Below are positions 36,817-45,184 of a DNA stretch of 64,000 nt, one piece after another (position 1 is the stretch's first letter; each line of letters starts with the position of its first letter). This stretch comes from Planctomycetota bacterium (GTDB lineage Bacteria; Planctomycetota; UBA8742; UBA2392). The translations under genes and the position numbers were made by a program. The stretch lies in contig JACKID010000001.1 in the NCBI GenBank assembly GCA_020638675.1, forward strand, positions 1,612,001 to 1,676,000, in the 5' to 3' direction. The notes below the pieces were generated by a model. That model was not told the DNA's origin, searched no databases, and saw nothing but the letters and a program-made list of their open reading frames with translations.

Positions 36817-36888
36817 GATAGTTGATGGTTGGTAGTTGTTAGGCACTGCGCAGTGCTATCAACCATCAACTATCAACTGTCAACTATC
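36817..36888. repeat. Heptamer hairpin between ACP and FAD oxidoreductase
   Basis: Left arm 36817-36842 consists of heptamers such as ATAGTTG, ATGGTTG and GTAGTTG. A perfect 14-bp palindrome GCACTGCGCAGTGC occupies 36843-36856. The right arm 36857-36888 is ATCAACC, ATCAACT, ATCAACT and GTCAACT. The arms are largely complementary. It runs right up to the ATG at 36889, replacing any normal SD. Confidence 0.88.
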
Positions 36889-38376
36889 ATGAGCCACTAC
36901 GACGCCATCATCATCGGTGCGGGCATGTCCGGCCTTGGGGCCGGCATCCGCCTTGCCATGTTTGATAAGCGCGTCGTCGTGCTTGAGCGGCACTACGTCT
37001 GGGGCGGGCTGAACTCGTTCTACCAGTACAAGGGGCACCAGTTCGACGTCGGCTTGCACGCGATGACGAACTACGCCGAGCGAGGGGCCAAGGGCCTGCC
37101 GCTCACCCGCCTGCTGAAGCAGTTGCGCATCCGCTGGGACGAGCTGGACCTGCACCAGCAGGGGCACAGCGCCGTCAGCTTCCCCGGCGCCAAGCTGAAG
37201 TTCAGCAATGACTTCGAATTGCTGCGCAGCGAGGTGGCCACGGCCTTTCCAGACCAGATTGACGGCTTTGACGCACTCACCACGGCCGTGCGCGAATTCA
37301 ACGAGCTGGATCTAACAGCACCGACGCTCAACGCACGCGAGATCGTCGAGTCGCACATCAGCAACCCGATGCTGGTCGACATGATCTTCTGCCCGCTGAT
37401 GTTCTACGGCAGCGCGCGCGAGAACGACATGGACTGGGACCAGTTCGTGGTGATGTTCAAGAGCATCTTCTTCGAGGGCTTCGCACGCCCGCAGGCCGGC
37501 GTACGGCACATCCTGAAACTGCTGATTGACCGCTACCGCAAGGCCGGCGGCGAGCTGCGCATGAAGACCGGTGTACAGCGCGTGCTGCACGAGAACGGCC
37601 GCGCGATAGGGGTCGAGCTGGACAACGGCGAAACCCTCACGGCCGACACAGTGCTCAGCAGCGCCGGATTGGTCGAGACGGAGAAGCTTTGTGGCGCGGC
37701 CAGCCTGGCCGCGCGCGCGGGCCAGCGGCCCGCGCCACAAGGCAAGCTCTCCTTCACCGAAACAATCAACGTGCTGGATAAGCCCGCGCGCGAGATCGGC
37801 ATCGACGAGACGATCATTTTCTTCAGCAACACTGAGCGGTTCAACTACGCCAAACCCGACGCGCTGTGCGACACAAGCAGCGGCGTGATCTGCATGCCCG
37901 GCAACTTCGACCTGCCCGAGCCGCCGAACGATCACCTGGTGCGCATCACCAACATCGCCAACTTTGATCGGTGGAATGAGCTGAAGAGAAACAGTGGCGC
38001 GGACATTCCTGTCCGCGCAGAAGCCGACGCGCGGACAGGAATGTCCGCGCCTCCGGATGCTTACAACACAGCCAAGCGCGAGTGGTACACGCGCTCCTGC
38101 GACCACGTGCTGGGGCACATTCCGGACTTTCGGCCGCACACGAAGCTGGTGGATATGTTCACCCCGCGCACGATTCGCCACTACACGGGGCACGAAGGCG
38201 GCGCGGTGTACGGCAGCCCGACCAAAAGGCGCACGGGCGCCAGCGGCATCGAAGGGCTCTACATCATCGGCACCGACCAGGGTTTTCTGGGCATCATCGG
38301 TGCGATGCTAAGCGGCATCAGCATGGCCAACCGCTGGGTACTCCAGCGCGACAACGCGACGGTTGAGACGACATGA
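36889..38376 (+). CDS. FAD-dependent phytoene desaturase / carotene isomerase-type oxidoreductase 1
   Basis: 495 residues from ATG 36889. N-terminal dinucleotide motif IIIGAGMSGLGAGIRLA followed by VVVLERHYVWGG; C-terminal FAD motif GLYIIGTDQGFLGIIGAML. The family includes CrtI, CrtISO and RetSat, which desaturate, saturate or isomerise polyene chains. Two palindromic elements interrupt it in frame (37689-37740 and 37996-38051), giving peptides near residues 267-284 and 370-388. There is no SD before the ATG, only the heptamer hairpin. It overlaps the second oxidoreductase by 4 nt, implying a functional pair. Confidence 0.82.
   Translation: MSHYDAIIIGAGMSGLGAGIRLAMFDKRVVVLERHYVWGGLNSFYQYKGHQFDVGLHAMTNYAERGAKGLPLTRLLKQLRIRWDELDLHQQGHSAVSFPGAKLKFSNDFELLRSEVATAFPDQIDGFDALTTAVREFNELDLTAPTLNAREIVESHISNPMLVDMIFCPLMFYGSARENDMDWDQFVVMFKSIFFEGFARPQAGVRHILKLLIDRYRKAGGELRMKTGVQRVLHENGRAIGVELDNGETLTADTVLSSAGLVETEKLCGAASLAARAGQRPAPQGKLSFTETINVLDKPAREIGIDETIIFFSNTERFNYAKPDALCDTSSGVICMPGNFDLPEPPNDHLVRITNIANFDRWNELKRNSGADIPVRAEADARTGMSAPPDAYNTAKREWYTRSCDHVLGHIPDFRPHTKLVDMFTPRTIRHYTGHEGGAVYGSPTKRRTGASGIEGLYIIGTDQGFLGIIGAMLSGISMANRWVLQRDNATVETT
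37689..37740. repeat. In-frame palindromic element in FAD oxidoreductase 1 (first)
   Basis: Outer arms TTGTGGCGCGGCC and GGCCCGCGCCACAA are inverted repeats differing by one base. Two inner hairpins, GGCC-AGCCT-GGCC and GGGCC-AGC-GGCCC, fill the element. The reading frame is kept, giving an Ala/Arg/Pro-rich peptide. Confidence 0.75.
37996..38051. repeat. In-frame perfect 23-bp inverted repeat in FAD oxidoreductase 1 (second)
   Basis: Arms 37996-38018 and 38029-38051 are exact reverse complements of 23 nt separated by 10 nt. Each arm is itself nearly palindromic around TTCC or GGAA. It encodes a peptide containing ADIPVRAEADARTGMSAP within the oxidoreductase without breaking the frame. Confidence 0.9.
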
Positions 38377-39887
38377 GCACGGAACAACAACAGGCTGGCT
38401 TCAACCTCAAGGCCGAGGGCAAGCGCGTTCTGCGCGGCAGCTCGGGCGGGCGTGTTGAGCAGAAGGTCAACCCGGTCGAGAAGGCCAAGGGCGAGTACGA
38501 CGTTGTCGTTATCGGCGGCGGGCTTGCGGGTCTGACCGGCGCGAACGTGATGGCGACGCAGGGCTATCGCGTCTGCTTGCTTGAGCAGCACTACAACTAC
38601 GGCGGCATGGCGACCTGGTTCCGGCGGCCGGGCGGGCACGTTTTCGACATTTCGCTGCACGGCTTTCCCGTCGGCATGAAGAAGTCGATGCGGCGCTACT
38701 GGTCGCAGGAAATCGCCGACAGCATCGTGCAGCTCGAGTCCATCCGTTTCGACAACCCGCAGTTCAGCTTCGAAACGCAGTTCACGCGCGAGGATTACAC
38801 CAACAAGGTCGTCGAGGCCTTCAAGCTCGACCGCGCGCACGTGGAGCGCTTCTACGACCATCTGCGCAAGATGGAGTACTACAACGACGACGGCAAAACC
38901 ATCCGCGAAATGTTCGAGGAGTTCTTCCCCGGGCGCAACGACGTGCACCGCGCGTTCATGGAGCCGATCACCTACGCCAACGGGAGCACGCTCGACGAGC
39001 CCGCCATCACCTACGGCATCGTGTTCAGCAACTTCATGAGCAAGGGCGTCTTCACCTTCAGCGGCGGCACCGACCAGCTGATCATGAAGATGCGCAAGAT
39101 TCTCCAGTCCAACGGTGTGGACATGTTCAGTGGCGCGCAAGTGGAGCGCGTGCTGGTTGAGAACGGCCGCTGCGCGGGCGTGCGCGTAAACGGGCGCGAC
39201 ATCAAGGCGAAGTCCGTCCTCAGCAACGCGAACATCAAGGGCACGGTGCTGAAGCTGGTCGGTGAAGATCACCTCAGCCCGGAGTTCGTGCAACAGGCCA
39301 AGGACGTCCGCCTAAGCGGCTCAAGCTGCCAGGTCTACATTGGCATCAAGCAGGGCGAGGAAATCCCGTTTATCACCGACCTGCTCTTTTGCAGCACGGC
39401 CGATCATTTCACGAGCGAAGAGCTGTGCGACCTGCGCACCAAGAGCCGCACGTTCAGCTTCTATTACCCGAAGACCCGCCCGCACCTGAAGAACGCGGGC
39501 TTCACGATTGTCAGCAGCAACAACGCGCGCTGGCAGGACTGGCAGGCGCTGGATGACGTCGAGTACGAGCGCGAGAAGAACGCGCTGATCGACCGCACGA
39601 TCGACCACCTCGAAAAGTACATCCCGAACGTGCGCGAGAAGATCGACCACCTCGAGGCCAGCACGCCGCGAACGTTCAACTTCTATACGCAGCAGGTGCA
39701 GGGCGCGTCGTTCGGCACGAAGTTCGAGGGGCTGGATGTCTCGATGAAGCTCAGCGAGCAGGTGCCCGGGCTGTACCACGCCGGCAGCGTCGGGATCATC
39801 ATGTCCGGCTGGCTCGGCACCGTGAACTACGGCGTCATCACCGCCAACAAGATGGCCGAGTACCTGCACGAGGCCAAGGCCAAGTGA
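38373..39887 (+). CDS. FAD-dependent phytoene desaturase / carotene isomerase-type oxidoreductase 2
   Basis: 504 residues; the ATGA overlap with oxidoreductase 1 sets the start. A 40-residue charged leader precedes VVVIGGGLAGLTGANVMA and VCLLEQHYNYGGMATWF. The C-terminal GLYHAGSVGIIMSGWLGTVNYG is the FAD-binding end. Same superfamily as its neighbour but clearly diverged, so the two may act in sequence or as a heteromer on ACP-bound or free polyene chains. No palindromic insert is present. Confidence 0.82.
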   Translation: MSTEQQQAGFNLKAEGKRVLRGSSGGRVEQKVNPVEKAKGEYDVVVIGGGLAGLTGANVMATQGYRVCLLEQHYNYGGMATWFRRPGGHVFDISLHGFPVGMKKSMRRYWSQEIADSIVQLESIRFDNPQFSFETQFTREDYTNKVVEAFKLDRAHVERFYDHLRKMEYYNDDGKTIREMFEEFFPGRNDVHRAFMEPITYANGSTLDEPAITYGIVFSNFMSKGVFTFSGGTDQLIMKMRKILQSNGVDMFSGAQVERVLVENGRCAGVRVNGRDIKAKSVLSNANIKGTVLKLVGEDHLSPEFVQQAKDVRLSGSSCQVYIGIKQGEEIPFITDLLFCSTADHFTSEELCDLRTKSRTFSFYYPKTRPHLKNAGFTIVSSNNARWQDWQALDDVEYEREKNALIDRTIDHLEKYIPNVREKIDHLEASTPRTFNFYTQQVQGASFGTKFEGLDVSMKLSEQVPGLYHAGSVGIIMSGWLGTVNYGVITANKMAEYLHEAKAK

Positions 39888-40720
39888 GCGCGCAAGAAGA
39901 CCTCCTCAGGATAGCGGAAGCCGCGGCGCAGCGATTCGCTGAAGATGCCAGGGTCGCGGCTGTCCTGCTGACGGGAAGTGTCGCGCAGGGCGAAGTGGAT
40001 GCAGCCAGTGATGTGGACCTGATCCTCTACCTGAACGAGCCATTCACGAAAGCAGAGTACGACGCCGAAGTGGCCGCCGCGAAGGCCAGCGGCGGCGACC
40101 TGCACTTTGGAGATGAGAAGGGCTTCGGCGTCTGGCATTTCATCGGCGGGCGGAAAGTCGACTTCGGCTTCGGGCTGAAGTCGCAGACGGACGAGCTCAT
40201 CGACGCACTGCTGATCAAGCACGACGCGAACCCGACCTACCAGCTTGTAGCGCGCGGCATCCTGAACGGACGCGCGCTGAAGGACGACGGCAGCATCGCA
40301 GGGTGGCAACAGCGCCTGTCCGACTACCCGGCGCCGCTGGCGGAAGCTACGGTCAAGGCGTGCCTGCGCTTCATGCCGGCGTGGGTAATGCGCGAGATGG
40401 GTGCAAGGCGCGACGACCCGTTCCTGGTTTACGAGTGCGCACTCCCGGCCGTGTCGAACCTGTGCGGCATCCTCGCTGCGCTGAATCATCGCTACCATCC
40501 CGGCAAGGCCAAGCGCCTGCACGCGTTCGCAACAGAACTGGGCGTCGCGCCAAATGACTTCGCCCCGCGCCTGCGAAGCGTGTTCGGTCTGCCACTGATG
40601 GAAGCGGTTGGCGTCCTGGAAGCGCTAGTGCGAGAGACGCTCGACCTGGTTGACGAACACCTGCCGACTGTCGATACCGCTGCCTGCCGCAAACGATACG
40701 CCGCGAGGTTGACCCAATGA
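39884..40720 (+). CDS. Nucleotidyltransferase-fold protein
   Basis: 278 residues from GTG 39884 (GTGA overlap). The motif LLTGSVAQGEVDAASDVDLILYL is the GSxxxG...DxD core of the minimal nucleotidyltransferase superfamily, here with two metal Asp and a later Asp in RKVDFGF. A helical C-terminal half (about 160-270) resembles DUF4037-like or aminoglycoside-nucleotidyltransferase-like proteins. Its role in a lipid operon is unexplained: it might modify a head group, or a protein. It is coupled by 4-nt overlaps to both neighbours. Confidence 0.75.
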   Translation: MSAQEDLLRIAEAAAQRFAEDARVAAVLLTGSVAQGEVDAASDVDLILYLNEPFTKAEYDAEVAAAKASGGDLHFGDEKGFGVWHFIGGRKVDFGFGLKSQTDELIDALLIKHDANPTYQLVARGILNGRALKDDGSIAGWQQRLSDYPAPLAEATVKACLRFMPAWVMREMGARRDDPFLVYECALPAVSNLCGILAALNHRYHPGKAKRLHAFATELGVAPNDFAPRLRSVFGLPLMEAVGVLEALVRETLDLVDEHLPTVDTAACRKRYAARLTQ

Positions 40721-41148
40721 GCGACGCGCTGGAACAGGTGAAACAGGCTATCCCGCACCGGGAACCATTCCTGTTCGTGGATCGCATCGTCGAGCAGGGT
40801 GAAGGGCACATCGTAACCGAACGAACGATTCGTGCGGACGAGCCACACTTCGCAGGCCACTACCCAGGCAGCCCCCTGATGCCCGGTGTACTGCTGTGCG
40901 AAGCCTGCTTCCAGACGGGCGCGATCCTGCTGGTTGCGGCCGGAGGCGAGATGGGGGACAAGAAGCCGGTGCTCACCCGCATTCTTGAAGCGAAGTTTCG
41001 CGGCATGGTTCGGCCGGGCGATGTGATGCTGATCGAAGTCGCCGAGGAAGAGAAGATGGGCGACGCGCACGTGATGAACGCTAAGGTGTCGGTTGCCGGC
41101 AAGAACGTACTTCGTGTGAAGTTTATCGTCGCCCTGATCGAAGCCTAG
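40717..41148 (+). CDS. FabZ-like 3-hydroxyacyl-ACP dehydratase
   Basis: 143 residues, single hot-dog fold. IPHREPFLFVDRI and HFAGHYPGSPLMPGVLLCEA hold the catalytic His48 and Glu62 of the FabA/FabZ family. It dehydrates 3-hydroxyacyl-ACP to trans-2-enoyl-ACP. With the adjacent ketosynthase, ACP and enoyl reductase it lacks only a dedicated FabG-type ketoreductase. It overlaps the upstream gene by 4 nt and is followed 9 nt later by the reductase. Confidence 0.9.
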   Translation: MSDALEQVKQAIPHREPFLFVDRIVEQGEGHIVTERTIRADEPHFAGHYPGSPLMPGVLLCEACFQTGAILLVAAGGEMGDKKPVLTRILEAKFRGMVRPGDVMLIEVAEEEKMGDAHVMNAKVSVAGKNVLRVKFIVALIEA

Positions 41149-41157
41149 GAGTGCACC

Positions 41158-41991
41158 GTGGGACTAGTCGCGCCGGATTTCCTCGAGTTGCGCAGCAAGA
41201 ACATCGTCGTGATCGGCGCCGCCAACAAGAAGTCCGTCGCCTGGCTCACGGCGCTGACGCTCGAAGAAGCGGGCGCGCGCGTGATTCACATCGTGCGCGA
41301 CGAAGAACGCCGCAAGGAAATCGGTGAGCTGATCGACAAGCAGCGCGGGCTTCATGGCGGCGCGAGCGGTGTCTTCGTCTGCAACGTCGAGTCGCAGGAC
41401 GAAATCGACGCCGTCGCCAAAGCCGTCGGCGGAAAACACGGGCCGATACACGGGTTCGTGCACAGCATCGCCTTTGCGAATTATTCCGAGGGCATGAAGC
41501 CGTTTCACGAGACCAAGCGCGAGGACTTCCTGCAGGCCGTGAACATCAGCGCCTACAGCCTCGTGGCGCTGTCCAACGCGTTCAAGCCGTACTTTGACGA
41601 GAACGCCAGCGTCGTCACCATCGGCATCAGCACGACACGCATGGCGGCCGAGAACTATGGCTACATGGCGCCGATCAAGGCCGCGCTGCACTCAAGTGTC
41701 GTGTTCCTTGCCAAGAGTTTCAGCGCGGACAGCAAGGTGCGCTTTAACGCGGTATGCCCCGGACTGCTCAAGACCAGCGCCAGCGCCGGCATACCGGGCT
41801 ACCTCGACAGCTACCTGTTCGCCGAGCAGGCGACGCTGCGGAAGCAGGCCGTCAGCACGCAGGAGGTCGCCAACGCGGTGGCCTTCATGCTCAGCCCGCG
41901 CAGCAGCGGCATCAACGCGCAGGAGCTGGTGATCGACGCGGGTATGGGCACCAACTACTTCGACAAAGGCATCATCGAGAAGCTGCGTTAG
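41158..41991 (+). CDS. FabI-like enoyl-ACP reductase (SDR)
   Basis: 277 residues from GTG 41158 behind TAGGAG. FabI-type SDR: VVIGAANKKSVAWLTALTLEEAG (FabI-type nucleotide motif rather than TGxxxGxG), FVHSIAFANYSEG, and active-site YGYMAPIKAALHSS with the Tyr-x6-Lys spacing used by enoyl reductases. It reduces enoyl-ACP with NAD(P)H. It is the last gene of the operon and converges on the osmC pair. Confidence 0.88.
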   Translation: MGLVAPDFLELRSKNIVVIGAANKKSVAWLTALTLEEAGARVIHIVRDEERRKEIGELIDKQRGLHGGASGVFVCNVESQDEIDAVAKAVGGKHGPIHGFVHSIAFANYSEGMKPFHETKREDFLQAVNISAYSLVALSNAFKPYFDENASVVTIGISTTRMAAENYGYMAPIKAALHSSVVFLAKSFSADSKVRFNAVCPGLLKTSASAGIPGYLDSYLFAEQATLRKQAVSTQEVANAVAFMLSPRSSGINAQELVIDAGMGTNYFDKGIIEKLR

Positions 41992-42032
41992 CGAAGCCGT
42001 CGGCACGCCTTGGGTTGAACCGGAGGCGGTGC

Positions 42033-42440
42033 CTAGAGAATCTCTAAGTCTACACCCTCGCGAAGCGCCTTCAGCACCGAGCACTTGTCGGCAACCTGGA
42101 GCAAGCGATCTTTCTGCTCCTGCGTGAGGCCCCCACGGATGGTCACCTGCTTGCGGATGAGCATGTCGCGTTCGCCAGGCCTGAGCTCGCTTGGTTTCCG
42201 GCGGACTATCTCCACCGCCACATCGACGCCTTCCAAAGGAATTCCCTTCAGGTTTGCGTAGCTGCGCAAGGTCAGCGTCGTGCATGATGCGAGTGCGCCC
42301 GCGAGCATCTCGATCGGCGTCGGACCGGTGTCGTCGCCCTTGCCGATTGGCTCGTCCGCGAAAAGTGTGTGCGGTGTCTTCTGTCCCGTCTTGATCTCGG
42401 TGCGGTACCCGACCGGACCCATTGTCGCCGTAGCTTTCAT
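42033..42440 (-). CDS. OsmC-family protein 1
   Basis: 135 residues from ATG 42440, with AAGGAG 6 nt before; a further upstream frame extension is not needed. The OsmC/Ohr fold has the two reactive Cys: LASCTTLTLRSYA (peroxidatic) and ADKCSVLKALREG (resolving). It is probably a thiol peroxidase or redox protein acting on organic hydroperoxides. The second OsmC gene lies 85 nt upstream in the same direction. Confidence 0.88.
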   Translation of the reverse strand: MKATATMGPVGYRTEIKTGQKTPHTLFADEPIGKGDDTGPTPIEMLAGALASCTTLTLRSYANLKGIPLEGVDVAVEIVRRKPSELRPGERDMLIRKQVTIRGGLTQEQKDRLLQVADKCSVLKALREGVDLEIL

Positions 42441-42525
42441 CCGTTTCTCCTTGCAGAGCAATGAACAGGATAAAAAGGTCTGGTATTCCAGAAAATGGCG
42501 CGTCTGGTCGATGTCCGAGCGCGGA

Positions 42526-42936
42526 CTAGGATTCGTGAATCAGGTCCACACCCTGGATCAGAGCTTTGTTGACGGGGCACTTCTCGGCAATTTCCAGCAT
42601 GCGCGCGTGCTGTTCGTCGGTGAGGCTGCCGCGCAGCGTGATCTTCTTGGTCACAAGCGTTGCCTTGGCGCCATCCACTTGCTCAGAGGGCTTGCGACGG
42701 CTGGCGTCCACTTCGACGGTCACGCCCTCCAGCTTGATACCCTTGTGATTCGCATAGCTGCGCAGCGTCGCGGCCGTGCAGGCCGCCAGTGACGCAGCCA
42801 GCAATCCCATCGCCGTGGGACCGGCATTCTCGCCACCTTCGGCCACAGGCTCGTCGGCGATGAGCGAGTGTTCCAGCTCGGATCCAAGCTTGATCTCTGT
42901 GCGGAATGACTGACCAACTTCGGCGATGGCTTTCAT
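42526..42936 (-). CDS. OsmC-family protein 2
   Basis: 136 residues from ATG 42936 (GGAG upstream). It has the same pattern as OsmC-family protein 1: LAACTAATLRSYANHKGI and AEKCPVNKALIQG give the Cys pair. The two share order and many residues but are clearly diverged, so this is an old tandem duplication. An organic-peroxide defence role would suit a neighbour that makes unsaturated lipids, but that link is inference. Confidence 0.88.
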   Translation of the reverse strand: MKAIAEVGQSFRTEIKLGSELEHSLIADEPVAEGGENAGPTAMGLLAASLAACTAATLRSYANHKGIKLEGVTVEVDASRRKPSEQVDGAKATLVTKKITLRGSLTDEQHARMLEIAEKCPVNKALIQGVDLIHES

Positions 42937-43234
42937 GATTCGATCTCCAGTCCGGAGCCTAGCAGCGGTGCACTGGTCCGCCAGATACGCCTGCGTGCCG
43001 AGGATATGTCGCATTTGTTACACTGTACGCAAGTGCAATGCAGGCAGTGGGATGTGGTCAATTCGTGACACACAGGGGCGAACTTTGTTTGCCTTTGTGC
43101 GTTAGCAGACTACGATTGACCACACTTGGGGGATACTTCCACACGAAGTCGTATTGGTGCGCGGTAGCGCATCAACGGTGCAGTCATGGACGTTGCGCAC
43201 TGGGCAGCGCGCATACTTGGAGGAGTATAAACAG
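42937..43234. other. Divergent intergenic region with candidate promoter
   Basis: 298 bp, lower GC than its flanks. On the plus strand TTGCCT (43089-43094), 16 nt and TACGAT (43111-43116) make a candidate promoter for the secreted protein that starts at 43235. No ORF is convincing. Confidence 0.4.
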
Positions 43235-45169
43235 ATGAAGATTGTTCAGGTGACATTGGCCGTCTGGATGCTTTGCACGCTGCTGGCGTGCTCAAGCTGG
43301 GCGGCATTTTCAGGCCAGGGTATCAACGGCACGTTCAGTGGTCCCGGCCGAAGCGCTGCGTTCTTTCTGGAGGCTGACTTCGGCGGCACCGCACATACAG
43401 AAGCCTGGTCCTTCGTGATGGCCAGCAGTACCGATGCACCGCTGACCATCATCCTGATGGAAATCCCAACCATGTCGACGGCGACCAGCGCCACGGCATT
43501 CAACGGTGGATTCCTCCAGGGAACCTTCACTCCGCCGTCGGCGGCCGGCGGTTCCGGAACCCTTACCTACAACACGCCAACACTCTCCGGTATCCACAGG
43601 TTCGTCTACTGGATGCAGGTAACCAGCGGCACGCTTCCTACGACCGTCTCCATTACCATGAACAACGGGTCACAGACTGCGACAGCTACCACGGACGGCG
43701 GAAACGCCTGGGACGTTTACACCGGCTACTCGAACATCGGCGCAAGCGGCTCGTCCCTCGCAGACACGCTCTATCAGCCAAACAACATGCGCGTCTGGAC
43801 GACGATGAACGCGGCTGGTGATACCTTCACCTACGATGCAGACATTGATCATGGCGGTACTGCCACTTCGCTGCCCATGTCCATCTATGCCACCTTCTCT
43901 GCCGGGACCGGAAGCGGTGACGTCAACGTGGATTTGTATGACATGACGCTCGACGGCGGGCAGAGCCCTGTTGCCAGCGTTGTTCTCACTGGAGCCGCAT
44001 CGGCCGGCTTCGAGGACGCCAAGAACTACGTGACGCCCAGCCGCACCGGCGTTCACAAGTACCGTGTGGTTATCACGCCCGGAGCTGGGTTCTCCGTCGC
44101 CCCGGAGGTCTATTCGCACCTTTGCTGGGGCGGACAGCCGCCATTCAGCAACCCGGTAACGCCGATCACCGACTACACACCTGTAGCCATTTCTCCGGCA
44201 AGCTCGACGCTCAGCACTTCCCCCGCGACGCTTACAGGCAGCGGCGGCTCAGGCAGTCCGGCCAGCTACGACTGGACCTTGCAGGGAACGGTGCCCGCGG
44301 GCGTAACCCTTAGCAGCCCCACTGGTGCCACCACCGACCTGCAGTTCTCCGGCGCGACCAGCGGCTCCACGGTTACGGTACGCTGCGCCAACGGCAGCAC
44401 CGGTGAGTACGCCGAAGAAACCTACACGCTTACGCCGGGCGGCGGTGGCGGCGGTACGCTGACGATTACTACGACTTCGCTGTCGAACGGACAGGTGGGC
44501 GTTTCATACAACGAGACGATCACGGCGACTGCATCCAGTGCCCCGGGGCCGTACACGTGGAGCCTCAGCAGCGGCACGCTTCCGGGCGGTTTGACGCTGG
44601 ACACGGCCTCGACCACCCTTACGACCACACTGTCTGGCACCCCGAACACACCGGGCACGTTCAACTTCACCGTGCAGATCACCAACGGCTCGGCCAGCGA
44701 TACCCAGAGCTACCAGGTGGACATCACCGCCTCGGGCGTCCTGACGATCACCACCACCAGCCTCGTGGACGGCACGGTAGGCACGCCATACAGCGCGAAC
44801 ATCGTCGCTGTGGGTGGAACGGGCAACCACACCTGGTCGGTTATCTCCGGCGCGCTGCCGGCCGGGCTGACGCTGGGCAGCTCGACCACGGGAACCGTTT
44901 CCATCACGGGTAACCCGACGACTGCCGGCCCCTCGGGCTTCACCATCCAGGTGGTCGATAGCAGCGGGACGCCGCAGACCGACACGCAGGCGTTCACGTT
45001 GACCGTGAACACCGGCGGCGGTGGTGGTGGCCCCGGCGGCATCTCCGGTGGCGGTGGCGGCGGCGGCGGTGGCTGTGTTGCGACGAGCGACAACGCCCCG
45101 TGGATGCTGATGCTTGGCCTGCTCGCGATGTTCGGGCTGGCTCTGCGTATGCGCTCACGCCGCGCGTAA
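43235..45169 (+). CDS. Secreted protein with putative Ig repeats, poly-Gly and Cys/TM/Arg tail
   Basis: 644 residues from ATG 43235 behind GGAGGAG. Signal peptide (VWMLCTLLACSSWAA). The first 300 residues form an unrecognised beta-rich region. Then come two cadherin-like/putative Ig repeats with phrases such as VGVSYNETITATASS, LPGGLTLDTA and LSGTPNTPGTFNFTVQI. The end has long Gly runs, GCVATSDNAPW, a helix, and RMRSRRA: the same tail type as the genes at 22314, 22872, 23716 and 25809, although 16 kb away. Exported, probably surface-displayed. Confidence 0.78.
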   Translation: MKIVQVTLAVWMLCTLLACSSWAAFSGQGINGTFSGPGRSAAFFLEADFGGTAHTEAWSFVMASSTDAPLTIILMEIPTMSTATSATAFNGGFLQGTFTPPSAAGGSGTLTYNTPTLSGIHRFVYWMQVTSGTLPTTVSITMNNGSQTATATTDGGNAWDVYTGYSNIGASGSSLADTLYQPNNMRVWTTMNAAGDTFTYDADIDHGGTATSLPMSIYATFSAGTGSGDVNVDLYDMTLDGGQSPVASVVLTGAASAGFEDAKNYVTPSRTGVHKYRVVITPGAGFSVAPEVYSHLCWGGQPPFSNPVTPITDYTPVAISPASSTLSTSPATLTGSGGSGSPASYDWTLQGTVPAGVTLSSPTGATTDLQFSGATSGSTVTVRCANGSTGEYAEETYTLTPGGGGGGTLTITTTSLSNGQVGVSYNETITATASSAPGPYTWSLSSGTLPGGLTLDTASTTLTTTLSGTPNTPGTFNFTVQITNGSASDTQSYQVDITASGVLTITTTSLVDGTVGTPYSANIVAVGGTGNHTWSVISGALPAGLTLGSSTTGTVSITGNPTTAGPSGFTIQVVDSSGTPQTDTQAFTLTVNTGGGGGGPGGISGGGGGGGGGCVATSDNAPWMLMLGLLAMFGLALRMRSRRA

Positions 45170-45184
45170 GATTCATGGATTGCA

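Noticed and set aside
36817..36888. CRISPR-like array
   Set aside because: The units are 7 bp with no spacers and face each other; no cas genes.
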